Assembly (NCBI RefSeq): GCF_900115925.1
Contig: NZ_FOYF01000002.1
Coordinates: 124,001-188,000 of the forward strand
Length of the DNA: 64,000 nt
Direction of reading: 5' to 3'
Source: Bacillus sp. cl95
Lineage (GTDB): Bacteria > Bacillota > Bacilli > Bacillales > Cytobacillaceae
The notes below the pieces were generated by a model, which did not search any database, was not told the DNA's origin, and saw only the letters and a list, made by a program, of their open reading frames with translations. Positions within the stretch are counted from its first letter, which is position 1; every line of letters starts with the position of its first letter. The position numbers and the translations under genes are program-made. Shown here piece after piece: positions 46,741 through 56,335 of this stretch.

Positions 46741-46767
46741 AATAGCCGTGCACATAGCACGGCTATT
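46741..46767 (-). terminator. Terminator of ysdB
   Basis: AATAGCCGTGC and GCACGGCTATT form an 11-bp stem with a 5-nt loop that overlaps the end of ysdB; TTTTGC follows on the minus strand. Confidence 0.75.
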
Positions 46768-47143
46768 TATTTAGAAACTCTTTTATAGGACTCTTCCAAT
46801 CAATTTTTGCAGCAGGATATTCCGTTATGATCTGTGCTTGAATAAAATGAAAGTCTTCTTTACTAATTCCCCTTAACTCAGAGTTTGAATGCGGCCAAAC
46901 AAAAATGGAAACGACTTCAAAGGAGTTATCCGTTGTGCCCAAGTATTTCTCGCCTTCAAAAACAACGCCTTTATACGTTAACAAGAAGTTCTTTCTGACG
47001 TTGTTAGGGTCGTCTAAAAAGTAAAATCTTTTTTGATCCTTTGCATGTTCAAGTTTACGGAGAGGACTGGTCATATATTTAATCGTTGCATACATTGCAA
47101 AAACAAATAAAGCTAATAGAAGAAAACGAATTAGCAAAATCAT
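46763..47143 (-). CDS. ysdB: YsdB, sigma-W regulon protein
   Basis: 126-residue protein with an N-terminal membrane helix (ILLIRFLLLALFVFAMYATI, about 2-21) and a soluble domain with FYFLDDPNNVRKNFLLTYKG and EKYLGT, closely matching B. subtilis YsdB, a sigma-W regulated protein of unknown function. AGGAGGAC SD. A textbook sigma-W promoter lies 29 bases upstream, so its role in envelope stress is supported from sequence. Confidence 0.88.
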   Translation of the reverse strand: MILLIRFLLLALFVFAMYATIKYMTSPLRKLEHAKDQKRFYFLDDPNNVRKNFLLTYKGVVFEGEKYLGTTDNSFEVVSIFVWPHSNSELRGISKEDFHFIQAQIITEYPAAKIDWKSPIKEFLNK

Positions 47144-47173
47144 GGGTTTTGTCCTCCTGGTCTTTTTCTAATT

Positions 47174-47199
47174 TACGAGTGAAAGGGAGAAAGGTTTCA
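47174..47199 (-). promoter_or_regulatory. Sigma-W promoter of ysdB
   Basis: On the minus strand TGAAAC is followed after exactly 16 bases by CGTAAA, the sigma-W consensus (TGAAAC-N16-CGTA). It lies 31-56 bases before ysdB. Confidence 0.85.
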
Positions 47200-47253
47200 A
47201 TCAATTAAGTATTTGATATAATTTATTTTGAATTAGAGGAAAAGGTGGTTGCC

Positions 47254-47745
47254 ATGAATCTGAAAAAATTATATGAAATGCAGATGTCGCTTGATACCTA
47301 CATAGAGACAACACATAACCTTATAGGTGAAGACTTATTTAATAGAAAGGTCCTTGCTTTAATTGTTGAATTAGGAGAATTGGCAAACGAAACCCGTTGC
47401 TTTAAGTTTTGGAGCCTAAAGGGGGCTTCGGAAAATTCGGTTATCCTGGAGGAATTTGTGGATGGTGTTCACTTTATCCTGTCTTTGGGTATTGTATGTG
47501 GGTTTGAAACAGAACACATTAAACTAAATCATGGACAAGGCATTACTAATATAAATGAACAGTTCCTTGACATATTTACTATTGTCGGTTCTTTTAGGCT
47601 TTCAAAGTCCGAAAGTGATTACATACAGCTTTTTGAAAAGTATATGGGGTTAGCCAGTTCATTAGGATTTTCATGGGAAGACATTGAAGAAGCATATATT
47701 CGTAAAAATGAAGTAAATTATGAAAGGCAGCAAAAGGGATATTAG
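47254..47745 (+). CDS. Dimeric all-alpha dUTPase
   Basis: 163-residue protein of the dUTPase_2/MazG-like all-alpha NTP pyrophosphatase group; it would hydrolyse dUTP to dUMP and PPi to keep uracil out of DNA. Metal motifs ELGELANETRCFKFW (about 47-61, ExxE) and EEFVDGVHFILSLG (about 74-87, ExxD) are intact. ATG at 47254 (MNLKKLYEMQM) follows AAAGGTGG. Trimeric dUTPases have no resemblance. Not at this locus in B. subtilis; related proteins occur in phages and other bacilli. Confidence 0.85.
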   Translation: MNLKKLYEMQMSLDTYIETTHNLIGEDLFNRKVLALIVELGELANETRCFKFWSLKGASENSVILEEFVDGVHFILSLGIVCGFETEHIKLNHGQGITNINEQFLDIFTIVGSFRLSKSESDYIQLFEKYMGLASSLGFSWEDIEEAYIRKNEVNYERQQKGY

Positions 47746-47819
47746 CAGAAAATTTGTACATCTCTTAGCTGTAAATGTATAATGAACCGTATAATCTATT
47801 TTTTAAGGGAGTCGAGTGA

Positions 47820-48905
47820 ATGGCTAAATTAGATGAAACTTTAACTATGCTCAAAGATTTGACGGACGCAAACGGTATTCCAGGAAACGAACGTGAAGTA
47901 CGTGAAGTCATGGCGAAATACATAACTCCATTTTCTGACGAAGTGACAACAGATGGACTTGGAAGCTTGATTGCAAAAAAAGTGGGCGTTGAAAATGGTC
48001 CTAAAATCATGGTTGCAGGTCACTTGGATGAAGTTGGTTTCATGATTACCAATATCGATGAAAAAGGATTCCTACGCTTTCAGCCGGTTGGTGGCTGGTG
48101 GTCACAAGTCATGCTCGCTCAACGCGTGACGATTGTGACAAGAAAAGGCCATGTAACAGGAGTGATTGGTTCAAAGCCTCCACATATCCTATCACCAGAA
48201 GCACGTAAGAAACCAGTTGAAATTAAAGATATGTTCATTGATATCGGTGCGAGTAGCCGTGACGAAGCAATCGAGTGGGGAGTGCGTCCAGGGGATATGG
48301 TCGTTCCTTATTTCGAATTCACTGTTATGAACAATGAAAAAATGCTATTAGCAAAAGCTTGGGACAACCGTATTGGTTGTGCGATTGCCATTGATGTTTT
48401 AAAACAACTTAAGGATACTGCACATCCAAACGTCGTATATGGTGTAGGGACGGTTCAAGAAGAAGTGGGTCTTCGTGGGGCGAAAACGTCTGCTGCTAAG
48501 ATTCAACCAGATATCGCATTTGGTGTAGATGTCGGCATTGCTGGTGATACTCCAGGCGTTTCCGAGAAAGAAGCGATGGGCAAAATGGGCAAAGGTCCGC
48601 AAATCATTCTTTATGATGCGTCTATGGTATCTCATAAAGGCTTGCGTGATCTCGTTACAGACACAGCTGATGAATTTGAAATCCCATATCAGTTCGATGC
48701 GATTCCTGGCGGAGGAACAGATTCTGGCGCGATTCACGTATCGCATAACGGTGTTCCGGCATTATCGATTACAATAGCTACTCGTTATATTCACTCACAC
48801 GCAGCTATGTTGCATCGTGATGATTATGAAAATACAGTGAAATTGATCGTTGAAGTGATCAAGAAACTTGATCAAGATACAGTTGATCGTATTACTTTCG
48901 ATTAA
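47820..48905 (+). CDS. ysdC: M42-family glutamyl aminopeptidase YsdC
   Basis: Cytosolic dinuclear metallo-aminopeptidase (M42, tetrahedral). Ligands and catalysis: His in [12 protein letters not shown] (about 65-76), Asp in [11 protein letters not shown] (about 179-189), the Glu pair in [12 protein letters not shown] (about 212-223), Asp in [12 protein letters not shown], and the C-terminal His in [14 protein letters not shown]. 361 residues. GGGAGTCGAG SD. The arabinose gene cluster found after it in B. subtilis is absent; a repeat remnant and sspI follow. Confidence 0.93.
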   Translation: MAKLDETLTMLKDLTDANGIPGNEREVREVMAKYITPFSDEVTTDGLGSLIAKKVGVENGPKIMVAGHLDEVGFMITNIDEKGFLRFQPVGGWWSQVMLAQRVTIVTRKGHVTGVIGSKPPHILSPEARKKPVEIKDMFIDIGASSRDEAIEWGVRPGDMVVPYFEFTVMNNEKMLLAKAWDNRIGCAIAIDVLKQLKDTAHPNVVYGVGTVQEEVGLRGAKTSAAKIQPDIAFGVDVGIAGDTPGVSEKEAMGKMGKGPQIILYDASMVSHKGLRDLVTDTADEFEIPYQFDAIPGGGTDSGAIHVSHNGVPALSITIATRYIHSHAAMLHRDDYENTVKLIVEVIKKLDQDTVDRITFD

Positions 48906-48912
48906 AAAAATG

Positions 48913-48942
48913 AAGCCCCGAATATGACTTCGGGGCTTTTTC
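48913..48942 (+). terminator. Terminator of ysdC
   Basis: AAGCCCCGAA pairs with TTCGGGGCTT across TATGAC, then TTTTC. Confidence 0.9.
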
Positions 48943-48944
48943 TA

Positions 48945-49007
48945 TAGGCTCTTTTCGATTTCATAATTCGGCGTGGAAAGTGCATCCTGGAGCGGAAATC
49001 AACTACC
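48945..49007 (+). repeat. Repeat remnant R6
   Basis: The left end AGGCTCTTTTC is as in R3, then a jump to TTTCATAATTCGGCGTGGAAAG and CATCCTGGAGCGGAAATCAACTA, the last part of R3. The GC-rich middle has been lost. Lies between ysdC and sspI. Confidence 0.6.
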
Positions 49008-49021
49008 ACTTTCTGTAAAAA

Positions 49022-49050
49022 AACTGCCCTGCCACTTTAGCAGGACAGCA
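49022..49050 (-). terminator. Terminator of sspI
   Basis: On the minus strand GCTGTCCTGC pairs with GCAGGGCAGT and is followed by TTTTTTT. Confidence 0.85.
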
Positions 49051-49054
49051 TTCG

Positions 49055-49270
49055 TTATTTAAGTCCACTTTCTAGAGCTTGAAGCATTTCTTGCTTTTCT
49101 TGCTCTGAAGAGTTTTTCCAAATGATTTCAAATAGAACCCCTAATCCAGGAAGCATTTTTTCTTCTCCGTTTTGAATCGCATCTACAATAGTATCTTGAA
49201 GTTCAGTTTGAGAATTTCCAGAAACGTTGTGAATTACCGCATTTCTTAAATTTAAACCCATTTGAGCCAC
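49055..49270 (-). CDS. sspI: Small acid-soluble spore protein I
   Basis: 71-residue minor SASP of the forespore, same length as B. subtilis Ssp[21 protein letters not shown] and [18 protein letters not shown] are family signatures. AAAGGAGTGG SD precedes the ATG. Expression is expected from sigma-G in the forespore; a good -35/-10 pair was not evident by eye. Divergent from ysgA. Confidence 0.95.
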   Translation of the reverse strand: MAQMGLNLRNAVIHNVSGNSQTELQDTIVDAIQNGEEKMLPGLGVLFEIIWKNSSEQEKQEMLQALESGLK

Positions 49271-49379
49271 TCCTTTCCATTTTTAATACGTATATATCTT
49301 TTTCTGATTTTGGTTTAATTATGTATATCTGATAAGCTATAATTAAAAAATTGAACGATGTAATAAAGGAGAGTCCGTT

Positions 49380-50138
49380 TTGAAATACATACAATCTGAA
49401 AACAATCCTCAAGTGAAGCAATGGAGAAAGTTGCTGACACGAAAAGAAAGAGATAAAACTGGAACATTTATTGTAGAAGGTTTTCATTTAGTCGAAGAAG
49501 CCCTTAAGCAGAGTGAGACGGTTAGTCAAATTATCTTAAGTGAAGGTATGGAAGTTCCATCAAGATGGAACTATGAAATACCTGGTGTAACGGTTTTACC
49601 AGAAGCAATCTTTAAAACCCTATGCGAGACAGAAGCTCCTCAAGGTATTTTGGGGGTTTGCCGACAGAATACAGTTGTGGATAAGCTTGAAGATATGAAG
49701 ACGTTCTTACTCATTGATGCTGTTCAGGATCCTGGAAATCTTGGTACGATGATTCGTACAGCAGATGCTGCCGGAATTGACGCCGTTATCATTGGGACTG
49801 GCAGTGTTGATATATATAACTCGAAAGTTCTCCGTTCCGCACAGGGAAGTCATTTTCACCTTCCTGTCATAAGAGCAGAATTAAAAGACTGGATTGAGAA
49901 ACTGCAAGACAATCAAATTCCTGTTTATGGTTCCGCGCTAGAAAATGCAGTCAATTTCAAAGAAACTTCAACATCCTCTTCATTTGCCCTTCTTGTAGGT
50001 AATGAAGGAAGTGGAGTCAATAAGGAATTGCTTGCTATGACAACATCCAATCTTTATGTACCGCTTTTCGGACAAAGTGAGTCATTAAATGTGGCTGTTG
50101 CCGCAGGAATCCTGCTTTATCATTTAAGAACGGTTTGA
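49380..50138 (+). CDS. ysgA: SpoU/TrmH-family 23S rRNA 2'-O-methyltransferase (YsgA)
   Basis: SPOUT methyltransferase that adds a 2'-O-methyl group to rRNA; the B. subtilis protein has been described as RlmP, acting on a guanosine of the 23S A-loop region. N-terminal substrate-binding domain (about 1-95, RKLLTRKERDKTGTFIVEG); knotted domain with LIDAVQDPGNLGTMIRTADA, LLVGNEGSGVN and SLNVAVAAGILLYHL. TTG at 49380 is used, eight bases after AAAGGAGA. 252 residues. The promoter of pheS overlaps its 3' end. Confidence 0.9.
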   Translation: MKYIQSENNPQVKQWRKLLTRKERDKTGTFIVEGFHLVEEALKQSETVSQIILSEGMEVPSRWNYEIPGVTVLPEAIFKTLCETEAPQGILGVCRQNTVVDKLEDMKTFLLIDAVQDPGNLGTMIRTADAAGIDAVIIGTGSVDIYNSKVLRSAQGSHFHLPVIRAELKDWIEKLQDNQIPVYGSALENAVNFKETSTSSSFALLVGNEGSGVNKELLAMTTSNLYVPLFGQSESLNVAVAAGILLYHLRTV

Positions 50139-50163
50139 AACCTAGAAGAAAATAATATATAAT
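50135..50163 (+). promoter_or_regulatory. Sigma-A promoter of pheST
   Basis: TTGAAA (50135-50140), 17-bp spacer, TATAAT (50158-50163), overlapping the ysgA stop codon. The T-box RNA would start near 50170. Confidence 0.72.
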
Positions 50164-50169
50164 AGCAAC

Positions 50170-50490
50170 AAAATGAATAATGAAAAAAACGATGACGGAG
50201 AAGAGTAACCTGTTTATGACCTTTAAGGGAGAAGGTGCCCTGGACTGTAAGCACCTTTATGGAAATGACAAGTGAAGTTCACCTCCTGAGTTGACACTAG
50301 GACCACAGGGAAAAGCAGTCTAATTGCAAATAAGTACTGCGACATTTAATTGTGTAAAGGTGTATCGGCAAGAGCCGTTATCAGGATGAAGCGAACGTGC
50401 TATGGTTATTTTTTATACATACATGTTTAAAAGGGTGGTACCGCGAACTAAAACCTCGTCCCTTACCAGGATGAGGTTTTTTATTTTGCC
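50170..50490 (+). ncRNA. T-box leader of pheST
   Basis: tRNA-Phe responsive leader. Specifier TTC at 50278-50280 (in GAAGTTCACC), conserved GGGTGGTACCGCG at 50433-50445, and the terminator CCTCGTCC / GGATGAGG plus T-run at 50452-50485. Confidence 0.95.
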
Positions 50491-50540
50491 AAAAAGCGCT
50501 TCGCCAATGTCTCAAACAATCACACAAAGGAGGAAGTAAG

Positions 50541-51578
50541 ATGCAAGAAAGATTACAAGAACTACAAGCTGAAGCTTTAGATAAAGTTCAACAAGCTTCA
50601 AACTTGAAAGAATTGAATGATGTCCGTGTGGCTTATTTAGGAAAAAAAGGCCCAATTACAGAAGTATTAAGAGGTATGGGCAAGTTGTCAGCTGAAGAAC
50701 GGCCTAAAATGGGTGCATTAGTAAACGTTGTTCGTGAAGCCATTGAATCTGCAATCGGAACGAAACAGCAATTGCTTGAAGAAGCAGAAGTGCAAGAGAA
50801 GCTTGCCTCTGAGTCTATTGATGTAACTTTGCCAGGGCGACCTGTGAAAGTTGGAAACCATCACCCACTTACAAGAATGATTGAAGAAATCGAAGACCTT
50901 TTTATTGGAATGGGCTACACAGTTGCTGAAGGACCAGAAGTGGAAAAAGACTACTACAACTTTGAAGCATTGAACCTGCCAAAAGGTCATCCTGCTCGAG
51001 ACATGCAAGATTCCTTCTATATTACGGAAGAAATTCTTTTGAGAACTCATACTTCTCCTGTTCAAGCTCGTACGATGGAAAAACATAAAGGTCAAGGACC
51101 GATCAAGATTATTTGCCCAGGTAAAGTTTACCGCCGTGACAATGATGATGCGACACATTCACATCAATTCATGCAAATCGAAGGGTTAGTTATCGATGAA
51201 AACATCAGAATGAGTGATTTAAAAGGAACACTTGAAGTGTTTGCGAAGAAAATGTTTGGTGAAGATCGTGAAATTCGCTTACGTCCAAGTTTCTTCCCAT
51301 TCACTGAGCCTTCCGTTGAAATGGACATTTCTTGTAAGATTTGTGGAGGAAAAGGCTGTAACGTATGTAAAGGAACAGGCTGGATCGAGATTCTTGGTGC
51401 AGGTATGGTTCATCCAAATGTACTTGAAATGGCTGGCTACGATTCGAAAAAATACACAGGCTTTGCTTTTGGAATGGGGCCTGAACGTATTGCCATGTTG
51501 AAATATGGCGTTGACGATATCCGTCACTTCTATACAAATGATGTTCGTTTCTTAAAACAGTTTTCAATACATGAATAA
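50541..51578 (+). CDS. pheS: Phenylalanyl-tRNA synthetase alpha subunit
   Basis: Catalytic subunit of the alpha2-beta2 class II enzyme. N-terminal coiled coil ([20 protein letters not shown]), motif 1 region ([21 protein letters not shown]), motif 2 ([22 protein letters not shown]) and motif 3 ([14 protein letters not shown]), with [15 protein letters not shown]. 345 residues. AGGAGGAAG SD. pheT follows by 20 bases. Confidence 0.96.
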   Translation: MQERLQELQAEALDKVQQASNLKELNDVRVAYLGKKGPITEVLRGMGKLSAEERPKMGALVNVVREAIESAIGTKQQLLEEAEVQEKLASESIDVTLPGRPVKVGNHHPLTRMIEEIEDLFIGMGYTVAEGPEVEKDYYNFEALNLPKGHPARDMQDSFYITEEILLRTHTSPVQARTMEKHKGQGPIKIICPGKVYRRDNDDATHSHQFMQIEGLVIDENIRMSDLKGTLEVFAKKMFGEDREIRLRPSFFPFTEPSVEMDISCKICGGKGCNVCKGTGWIEILGAGMVHPNVLEMAGYDSKKYTGFAFGMGPERIAMLKYGVDDIRHFYTNDVRFLKQFSIHE

Positions 51579-51598
51579 TATTTAGGAGGAATCACGAA

Positions 51599-54013
51599 AT
51601 GTTCGTTTCATATAAATGGTTGCAAGAGTATGTCGACCTTTCTGGCGTGACGGCAGAGCAGCTTGCTGAAAAAATCACGAAGAGCGGGATTGAAGTTGAA
51701 GGTGTAGAAGTTCTAAACAAAGGAATTTCTGGAGTTGTTGTCGGATACGTTTTAGAAAGAGAGCAACATCCAAATGCAGACAAACTAAGTAAGTGTCTTG
51801 TAGATATTGGTGAGGAAGCTCCAGTTCAAATCATCTGTGGTGCAAAAAACGTGGCTCAGGGACAGAAAGTCGCTGTTGCAAAAGTAGGCGCGGTCCTTCC
51901 AGGAGATTTCAAAATCAAGCGTGCTAAGCTACGCGGTGAAGAATCACTTGGTATGATTTGTTCATTGCAGGAATTAGGGATGGAAGGAAAACTGGTTCCT
52001 AAAGAATATTCTGAAGGTATCTTCGTATTCTCTAGTGATGCAAAAGTGGGAGAAGATGCACTTGCCCTGTTAAATCGTGACGATGAAGTTTTGGAACTTG
52101 GTCTTACACCCAACCGCTCTGACTGCTTAAGTATGCTTGGTGTTGCTTATGAAGTTGCAGCGATTCTTGGAAGAGAAGTAAAGCTCCCTGAAACAAACGT
52201 CCAAACAATAAGTGAAAAAGCATCAGATTATATTTCTGTAAGTGTTGAAGCAAAAGAAGAAAATCCATTGTATGTGGCGAAAGTGATCAAAAATATTACG
52301 ATTGCTCCTTCTCCGATGTGGATGCAAACTCGTTTGATGGCTGCAGGCATTCGTCCTCATAACAATGTAGTAGACATAACAAACTATATTCTTTTAGAAT
52401 ACGGTCAACCATTACATGCATTTGATTACGACAAATTGGGTTCTAAACAAATCCTCGTTCGTAAAGCAGAAGCTGGCGAAGAGATGGTTACACTTGATGA
52501 AGCGAAGCGAACGCTTAGTGAAGATCATCTAGTCATCACTAACGGTGAAGTACCAGTTGCTCTTGCAGGTGTAATGGGTGGAGCAAATTCTGAAGTTGGT
52601 TCAGAAACTACGACAGTCCTCTTGGAGTCAGCATACTTTACTGGTGCTGTAGTACGTAAGGCGTCTAAGGACTTTGGATTAAGAAGTGAAGCAAGTGCAC
52701 GTTTTGAAAAAGGTGTCGATCCGAACCGTGTTCGTGCTGCGGCTGAAAGAGCGGCTGATTTGATGGCGCAATACGCTGGTGGAGAAGTGCTTGAAGGTAG
52801 CGTTGAAGCTGATACATTAAGTGTTGAACCAGCAGTTGTATCTGTGACACTTGAAAAAATTAACCGCGTACTAGGCACTGAGTTATCAATGAATGATGTG
52901 GAGCAGATTTTTGCTAGACTGCAATTCGAAGTGAAAACAGAGGCAGACACGATTACTGTTACAGCACCAACTCGACGTGGAGATATCCAAATCGAAGAAG
53001 ATTTGATTGAAGAAGTAGCGCGTCTTTACGGTTACGATGAGATTCCTAAAACATTGCCAATTGGTTCATCTACTCCAGGGAGATTGACTCCATACCAGAA
53101 GAAACGCCGTATTGTCCGTCAATATCTTGAAGGTTCTGGTCTATATCAAGCAATCACTTATTCACTTACAAGTGAAGAGAAAGTTGCCCAGTATGCATTT
53201 GAAGGGAAAGAAGCGATCCGTCTTTCCATGCCAATGAGTGAAGAACGCAGCATGCTGCGCTTGAGCATTGTTCCTCAATTACTGGAAGTATTGAAATATA
53301 ATGGTGCCCGCCAAAACGATAGCCTTGGTGTTTACGAAACAGGTGCTGTCTTCTTAGTGAAAGAAGGAGAAGAGCTTCCTGAAGAAAGAGAGCATCTTGC
53401 AGGAGCAGTAACAGGCTTGTGGAACCAGCACGCTTGGCAAGGAGAGAAGAAAGCCGTTGACTTCTATGTGCTTAAAGGAATCCTTGAAGGTGTATTCGCA
53501 AAATTAGGTCTTACTGAACGCATTTCATTTGTTCAGGCAACAGTTGAAGGCCTGCACCCTGGCCGCACAGCTGAAGTAGTGTTAGATGGCGAAAAAATCG
53601 GCTTTATTGGTCAAGTTCATCCGAACGTTCAAAAAAATCTAGATTTGAAAGATACTTATGTGTTTGAACTTTCTTTGAAAGCTGTATTGGAAGCTGCAAC
53701 AGAGCCGTTAAAATATCATGTGATTCCGCGCTTCCCATCGATGACTCGCGACATTGCACTTGTTGTTGAAAAGGAAAAGTCTGCGGGAGAATTGGAAGCT
53801 GTTATCGTCGAAGCTGGCGGCAGCCTTCTTAAAGAAGTGAATGTATTTGATTTGTACGAAGGTGAACGTATGGAAGCTGGCAAGAAGTCCATTGCCTTCT
53901 CATTAAAATATTCCGATCCGGAACGTACTCTTACTGATGAAGAAGTAACGAAGAATCACGAAAAAGTACTTGCAGCACTTGGCGAAAAAGCTGGAGCTGT
54001 TTTAAGAGGCTAA
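51599..54013 (+). CDS. pheT: Phenylalanyl-tRNA synthetase beta subunit
   Basis: 804-residue beta subunit with editing activity. Order: N-terminal B1, a tRNA-binding OB fold ([20 protein letters not shown], about 41-60), the B3/B4 editing domain ([35 protein letters not shown]), B5 and catalytic-like B6/B7 domain (about 400-700) and the C-terminal anticodon fold ([20 protein letters not shown]). TAGGAGGAA SD. Strong terminator after it. Confidence 0.96.
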   Translation: MFVSYKWLQEYVDLSGVTAEQLAEKITKSGIEVEGVEVLNKGISGVVVGYVLEREQHPNADKLSKCLVDIGEEAPVQIICGAKNVAQGQKVAVAKVGAVLPGDFKIKRAKLRGEESLGMICSLQELGMEGKLVPKEYSEGIFVFSSDAKVGEDALALLNRDDEVLELGLTPNRSDCLSMLGVAYEVAAILGREVKLPETNVQTISEKASDYISVSVEAKEENPLYVAKVIKNITIAPSPMWMQTRLMAAGIRPHNNVVDITNYILLEYGQPLHAFDYDKLGSKQILVRKAEAGEEMVTLDEAKRTLSEDHLVITNGEVPVALAGVMGGANSEVGSETTTVLLESAYFTGAVVRKASKDFGLRSEASARFEKGVDPNRVRAAAERAADLMAQYAGGEVLEGSVEADTLSVEPAVVSVTLEKINRVLGTELSMNDVEQIFARLQFEVKTEADTITVTAPTRRGDIQIEEDLIEEVARLYGYDEIPKTLPIGSSTPGRLTPYQKKRRIVRQYLEGSGLYQAITYSLTSEEKVAQYAFEGKEAIRLSMPMSEERSMLRLSIVPQLLEVLKYNGARQNDSLGVYETGAVFLVKEGEELPEEREHLAGAVTGLWNQHAWQGEKKAVDFYVLKGILEGVFAKLGLTERISFVQATVEGLHPGRTAEVVLDGEKIGFIGQVHPNVQKNLDLKDTYVFELSLKAVLEAATEPLKYHVIPRFPSMTRDIALVVEKEKSAGELEAVIVEAGGSLLKEVNVFDLYEGERMEAGKKSIAFSLKYSDPERTLTDEEVTKNHEKVLAALGEKAGAVLRG

Positions 54014-54016
54014 TAC

Positions 54017-54054
54017 AAGGAGGAGCAGCTTGGATAAGCTGCTCCTTCCTTTTT
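54017..54054 (+). terminator. Terminator of pheST
   Basis: AAGGAGGAGCAGCTT pairs with AAGCTGCTCCTTCCT (one bulge), then TTTTTA. Confidence 0.9.
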
Positions 54055-54231
54055 ATTACGCTCTGTTTAAGGATGTTGAATTTCTTGTATAACTTATGAA
54101 GTAGATTAGTTGAACAGATTTAGTTAAGAAAGTTAATAAAAAATAATTAGTAGCATGATTACTCAGCCATTTATTTTATCGAAGGTACTTAGTTATAAAT
54201 TAATTTTAAATTTTTTCCACATCGTATTTTT

Positions 54232-54993
54232 TTATTTGGTTGTTCTGACCGCAAAGTTAAATATAGGTTCTCTAAGCTCAAATTTATAGGTATATCCATC
54301 AACAATCCCTACTACCTTATTATTATCATAAAGGTCAAGCATAAATCCTGCCATTTGTTTTGATGTGTGAAATTTTGGTACAACACCTTCATAATCAAAT
54401 TCGTCCAGATCAAAAGAACGTTTTGCGAACTCTGTTTCAGTTGCAGCAGGAGCCAAAACTTTTACTTGCATGTTCGCTCCTTTTGACTTAAGTTCGTGAG
54501 CAAGTCCTTCTGTAAATGCACTTACGTAAAATTTAGAAGCACAGTAGGTAATAGCATCTGCAACAATCGTATAACCGCCCCCTGATGATACATTAATAAG
54601 CTGTGTCCCTTCGACATTTGAATAATCACGAACATAAAGAGAAGTAAGGATTGTTAATGACTCTATATTCAAATGTAACATAGCCTCAATTTTATTTAGA
54701 TTTTGATTAGCAACTGAAGCAAAGTTGCCAAATCCTGCATTGTTAATCCAAGTTTCAATTTGGAAATCAGCAAGACTTTCGTAAAGTTTATAAGCATTCT
54801 CAGTTACTGATAAATCAGTTGTTCGAATAACAACATCTAAGTTTGGATTGATATGTGCAATCTCTGACTTGAGTATTTCCAGATTATCTTTCCTTCGAGC
54901 AACCACGATTAAGTTTTTTCCTCGAGACGCAAAAGCTAGTGCAGCTTCATAACCTATACCTGAGCTTGCTCCAGTTATCACAGTGTATTTCAT
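54232..54993 (-). CDS. Short-chain dehydrogenase/reductase (SDR)
   Basis: 253-residue classical SDR, NAD(P)-dependent oxidoreductase of unknown substrate. Cofactor motif TGASSGIGYEAA (about 6-17), NNAGFGN (about 87-93), catalytic Ser in INVSSGGGY (about 135-143) and the YxxxK pair in TYCASKFYV (about 151-159). The basic residues VARRKDN after the second strand suggest NADP. GGAGGAATT SD. Divergent from a MerR regulator, with a 19-bp-spacer promoter between them. The pair stands where B. subtilis has rnhC, suggesting a later arrival. Confidence 0.88.
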   Translation of the reverse strand: MKYTVITGASSGIGYEAALAFASRGKNLIVVARRKDNLEILKSEIAHINPNLDVVIRTTDLSVTENAYKLYESLADFQIETWINNAGFGNFASVANQNLNKIEAMLHLNIESLTILTSLYVRDYSNVEGTQLINVSSGGGYTIVADAITYCASKFYVSAFTEGLAHELKSKGANMQVKVLAPAATETEFAKRSFDLDEFDYEGVVPKFHTSKQMAGFMLDLYDNNKVVGIVDGYTYKFELREPIFNFAVRTTK

Positions 54994-55049
54994 ATTAATT
55001 CCTCCAGAATCTTTAAATAATATAGTTGTAATCTTTTATTGCTTTGGTA

Positions 55050-55080
55050 ATTATATTCGTTAGAGTGTACTCTAAGGCAA
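55050..55080 (-). promoter_or_regulatory. MerR-type promoter/operator of the SDR gene
   Basis: On the minus strand TTGCCT, a 19-bp spacer and TATAAT. The spacer holds the 16-base palindrome TTAGAGTACACTCTAA (55060-55075 with ends). Long spacers filled by a dyad are the hallmark of promoters switched by MerR-family activators through DNA distortion. Confidence 0.8.
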
Positions 55081-55146
55081 GCATTTTTTATAATCTCATA
55101 ATGAACATTTTTTAAACAATTGTAGTACTAATAAAAGGAGATTTTT

Positions 55147-55533
55147 ATGTACCAAATTAGCGAGATTGCAAAGTTGTTGGGGATCACCCCTCATACATTA
55201 CGGTATTATGAAAAGGAGAAGATTATTTTTCCTGTTCGAAATGAGAAAGGAGAAAGAATATTTGATGAAACGCATCTTACATGGCTTAAATTTGTATTGA
55301 AATTAAAGCAGACACAAATGCCAATTGCTCATATTAGAGAATATACTGAATTAGTTAGGCAAGGAGAAAATACGACTTCAGCAAGGATTAAACTTCTTGA
55401 AAAACATAGAAGTTCTATTCAAAATCAGATAAATAATTTATTAGCTACAGAGAAGATGCTTGATAATAAAATTATTGGTTATAAGGAATACATTAAAACT
55501 CACAAAGCAATCTTCACCAACAGTCCTAACTGA
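55147..55533 (+). CDS. MerR-family transcriptional regulator
   Basis: 128 residues. Winged helix ISEIAKLLGITPHTLRYYEKEK (about 4-25; quoted motif LGITPHTLRYYEKE), then a dimerisation coiled coil (about 80-118). No cysteine occurs anywhere, so it cannot sense through a thiol as AdhR/NmlR-type or metal-binding MerR proteins do; the short C-terminal part leaves the signal unknown. AAAAGGAGA SD. Probably switches the divergent SDR gene through the palindrome at 55060. Confidence 0.88.
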   Translation: MYQISEIAKLLGITPHTLRYYEKEKIIFPVRNEKGERIFDETHLTWLKFVLKLKQTQMPIAHIREYTELVRQGENTTSARIKLLEKHRSSIQNQINNLLATEKMLDNKIIGYKEYIKTHKAIFTNSPN

Positions 55534-56064
55534 ATTGGTAATTAGGTGCCCTCTGGATATGTAAAACAATCCTAGTCTAGTTGGTTTTAGCGCTGGTGCA
55601 CATGCCTTGTTTTCGTATGCTGGTAGTAACGATATCGGTTATACGGGGATAGATGGGTTAGATCTTGTTAAATGTAGAGAGATTTCTCATTATAATCATA
55701 AAAATAGAGCAAAAGCATTCCGCATTTTGTTGACTGTAAGAAAGGTTTCAGAAATTGGCCAAGATGATCACACAATTCTGGTGAATGATAATAATTTGGA
55801 CATGTGCATCGAATCACAAACGTTGCTCCTGCACCATAGTTATTCGAGAAAGCCGGTGTTCAGTTCGTCGCCAATCTGCGTGTTCAATCATGAAGTGGTA
55901 CCGGTAGTGGCTATGTAAGACGGGACCATTTGCATACCTTATGACATTTTCCTCTAATATATTACAAAAAATTCCTAATTTTGAGTCAGAGACGACTGTT
56001 TAACTTCCCACTCCTAAATGTTCATGATATTATATTAATTAGGATTCATGGAATGGAGGCATTA
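55534..56064. other. Intergenic stretch MerR-zapA, no recognised gene
   Basis: 531 bases. An open frame of 103 codons (55607-55918, plus strand) starts with TTG, has no SD and resembles no family I know; the minus strand shows short fragments broken by stops. It may be decayed coding DNA left after rearrangement. The last 90 bases are A/T-rich and hold the zapA SD. No terminator after the MerR gene was evident. Confidence 0.4.
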
Positions 56065-56328
56065 ATGTTGTCGTACGGACAAAAAAATCGAACTACAGTT
56101 GATATTTATGGACAGCAGTATGTCATTTTAGGTACTGAAAGCTCAAGTCACGTCAGACTGGTCGCAGCACTTGTTGACGATAAGATGAGAGAAATCAGTT
56201 CTAAGAATCCATCTTTGGATTCGAGCAAACTAGCCGTCTTAACTGCAGTTAATGCAGTGAATGATTATATAAAAATAAAAGATAAACTAGAACGGCTTGA
56301 AGCTGAATTACATAGGGAAAAGGATTGA
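56065..56328 (+). CDS. zapA: Cell division protein ZapA
   Basis: Small helical protein that bundles FtsZ filaments at the division site. [14 protein letters not shown] and [20 protein letters not shown] match the family, with a C-terminal coiled coil ([16 protein letters not shown]). GGAGG (56055-56059) fits either the ATG at 56065 or the TTG at 56068; the latter would give 86 residues, about the length of B. subtilis ZapA. The longer frame from 55981 has no SD. cvpA follows 7 bases on. Confidence 0.9.
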   Translation: MLSYGQKNRTTVDIYGQQYVILGTESSSHVRLVAALVDDKMREISSKNPSLDSSKLAVLTAVNAVNDYIKIKDKLERLEAELHREKD

Positions 56329-56335
56329 ATAACGA

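Noticed and set aside
54059-54083. GCTCTGTTTAAGGATGTTGAATT, like the left end of the repeat family
   Set aside because: Only one end is recognisable and no core or right end follows, so it may be chance or a remnant too decayed to annotate.
55607-55918. 103-codon frame between the MerR gene and zapA
   Set aside because: TTG start without SD, unusual composition and no recognisable motif. Treated as non-coding or decayed DNA rather than as a gene.
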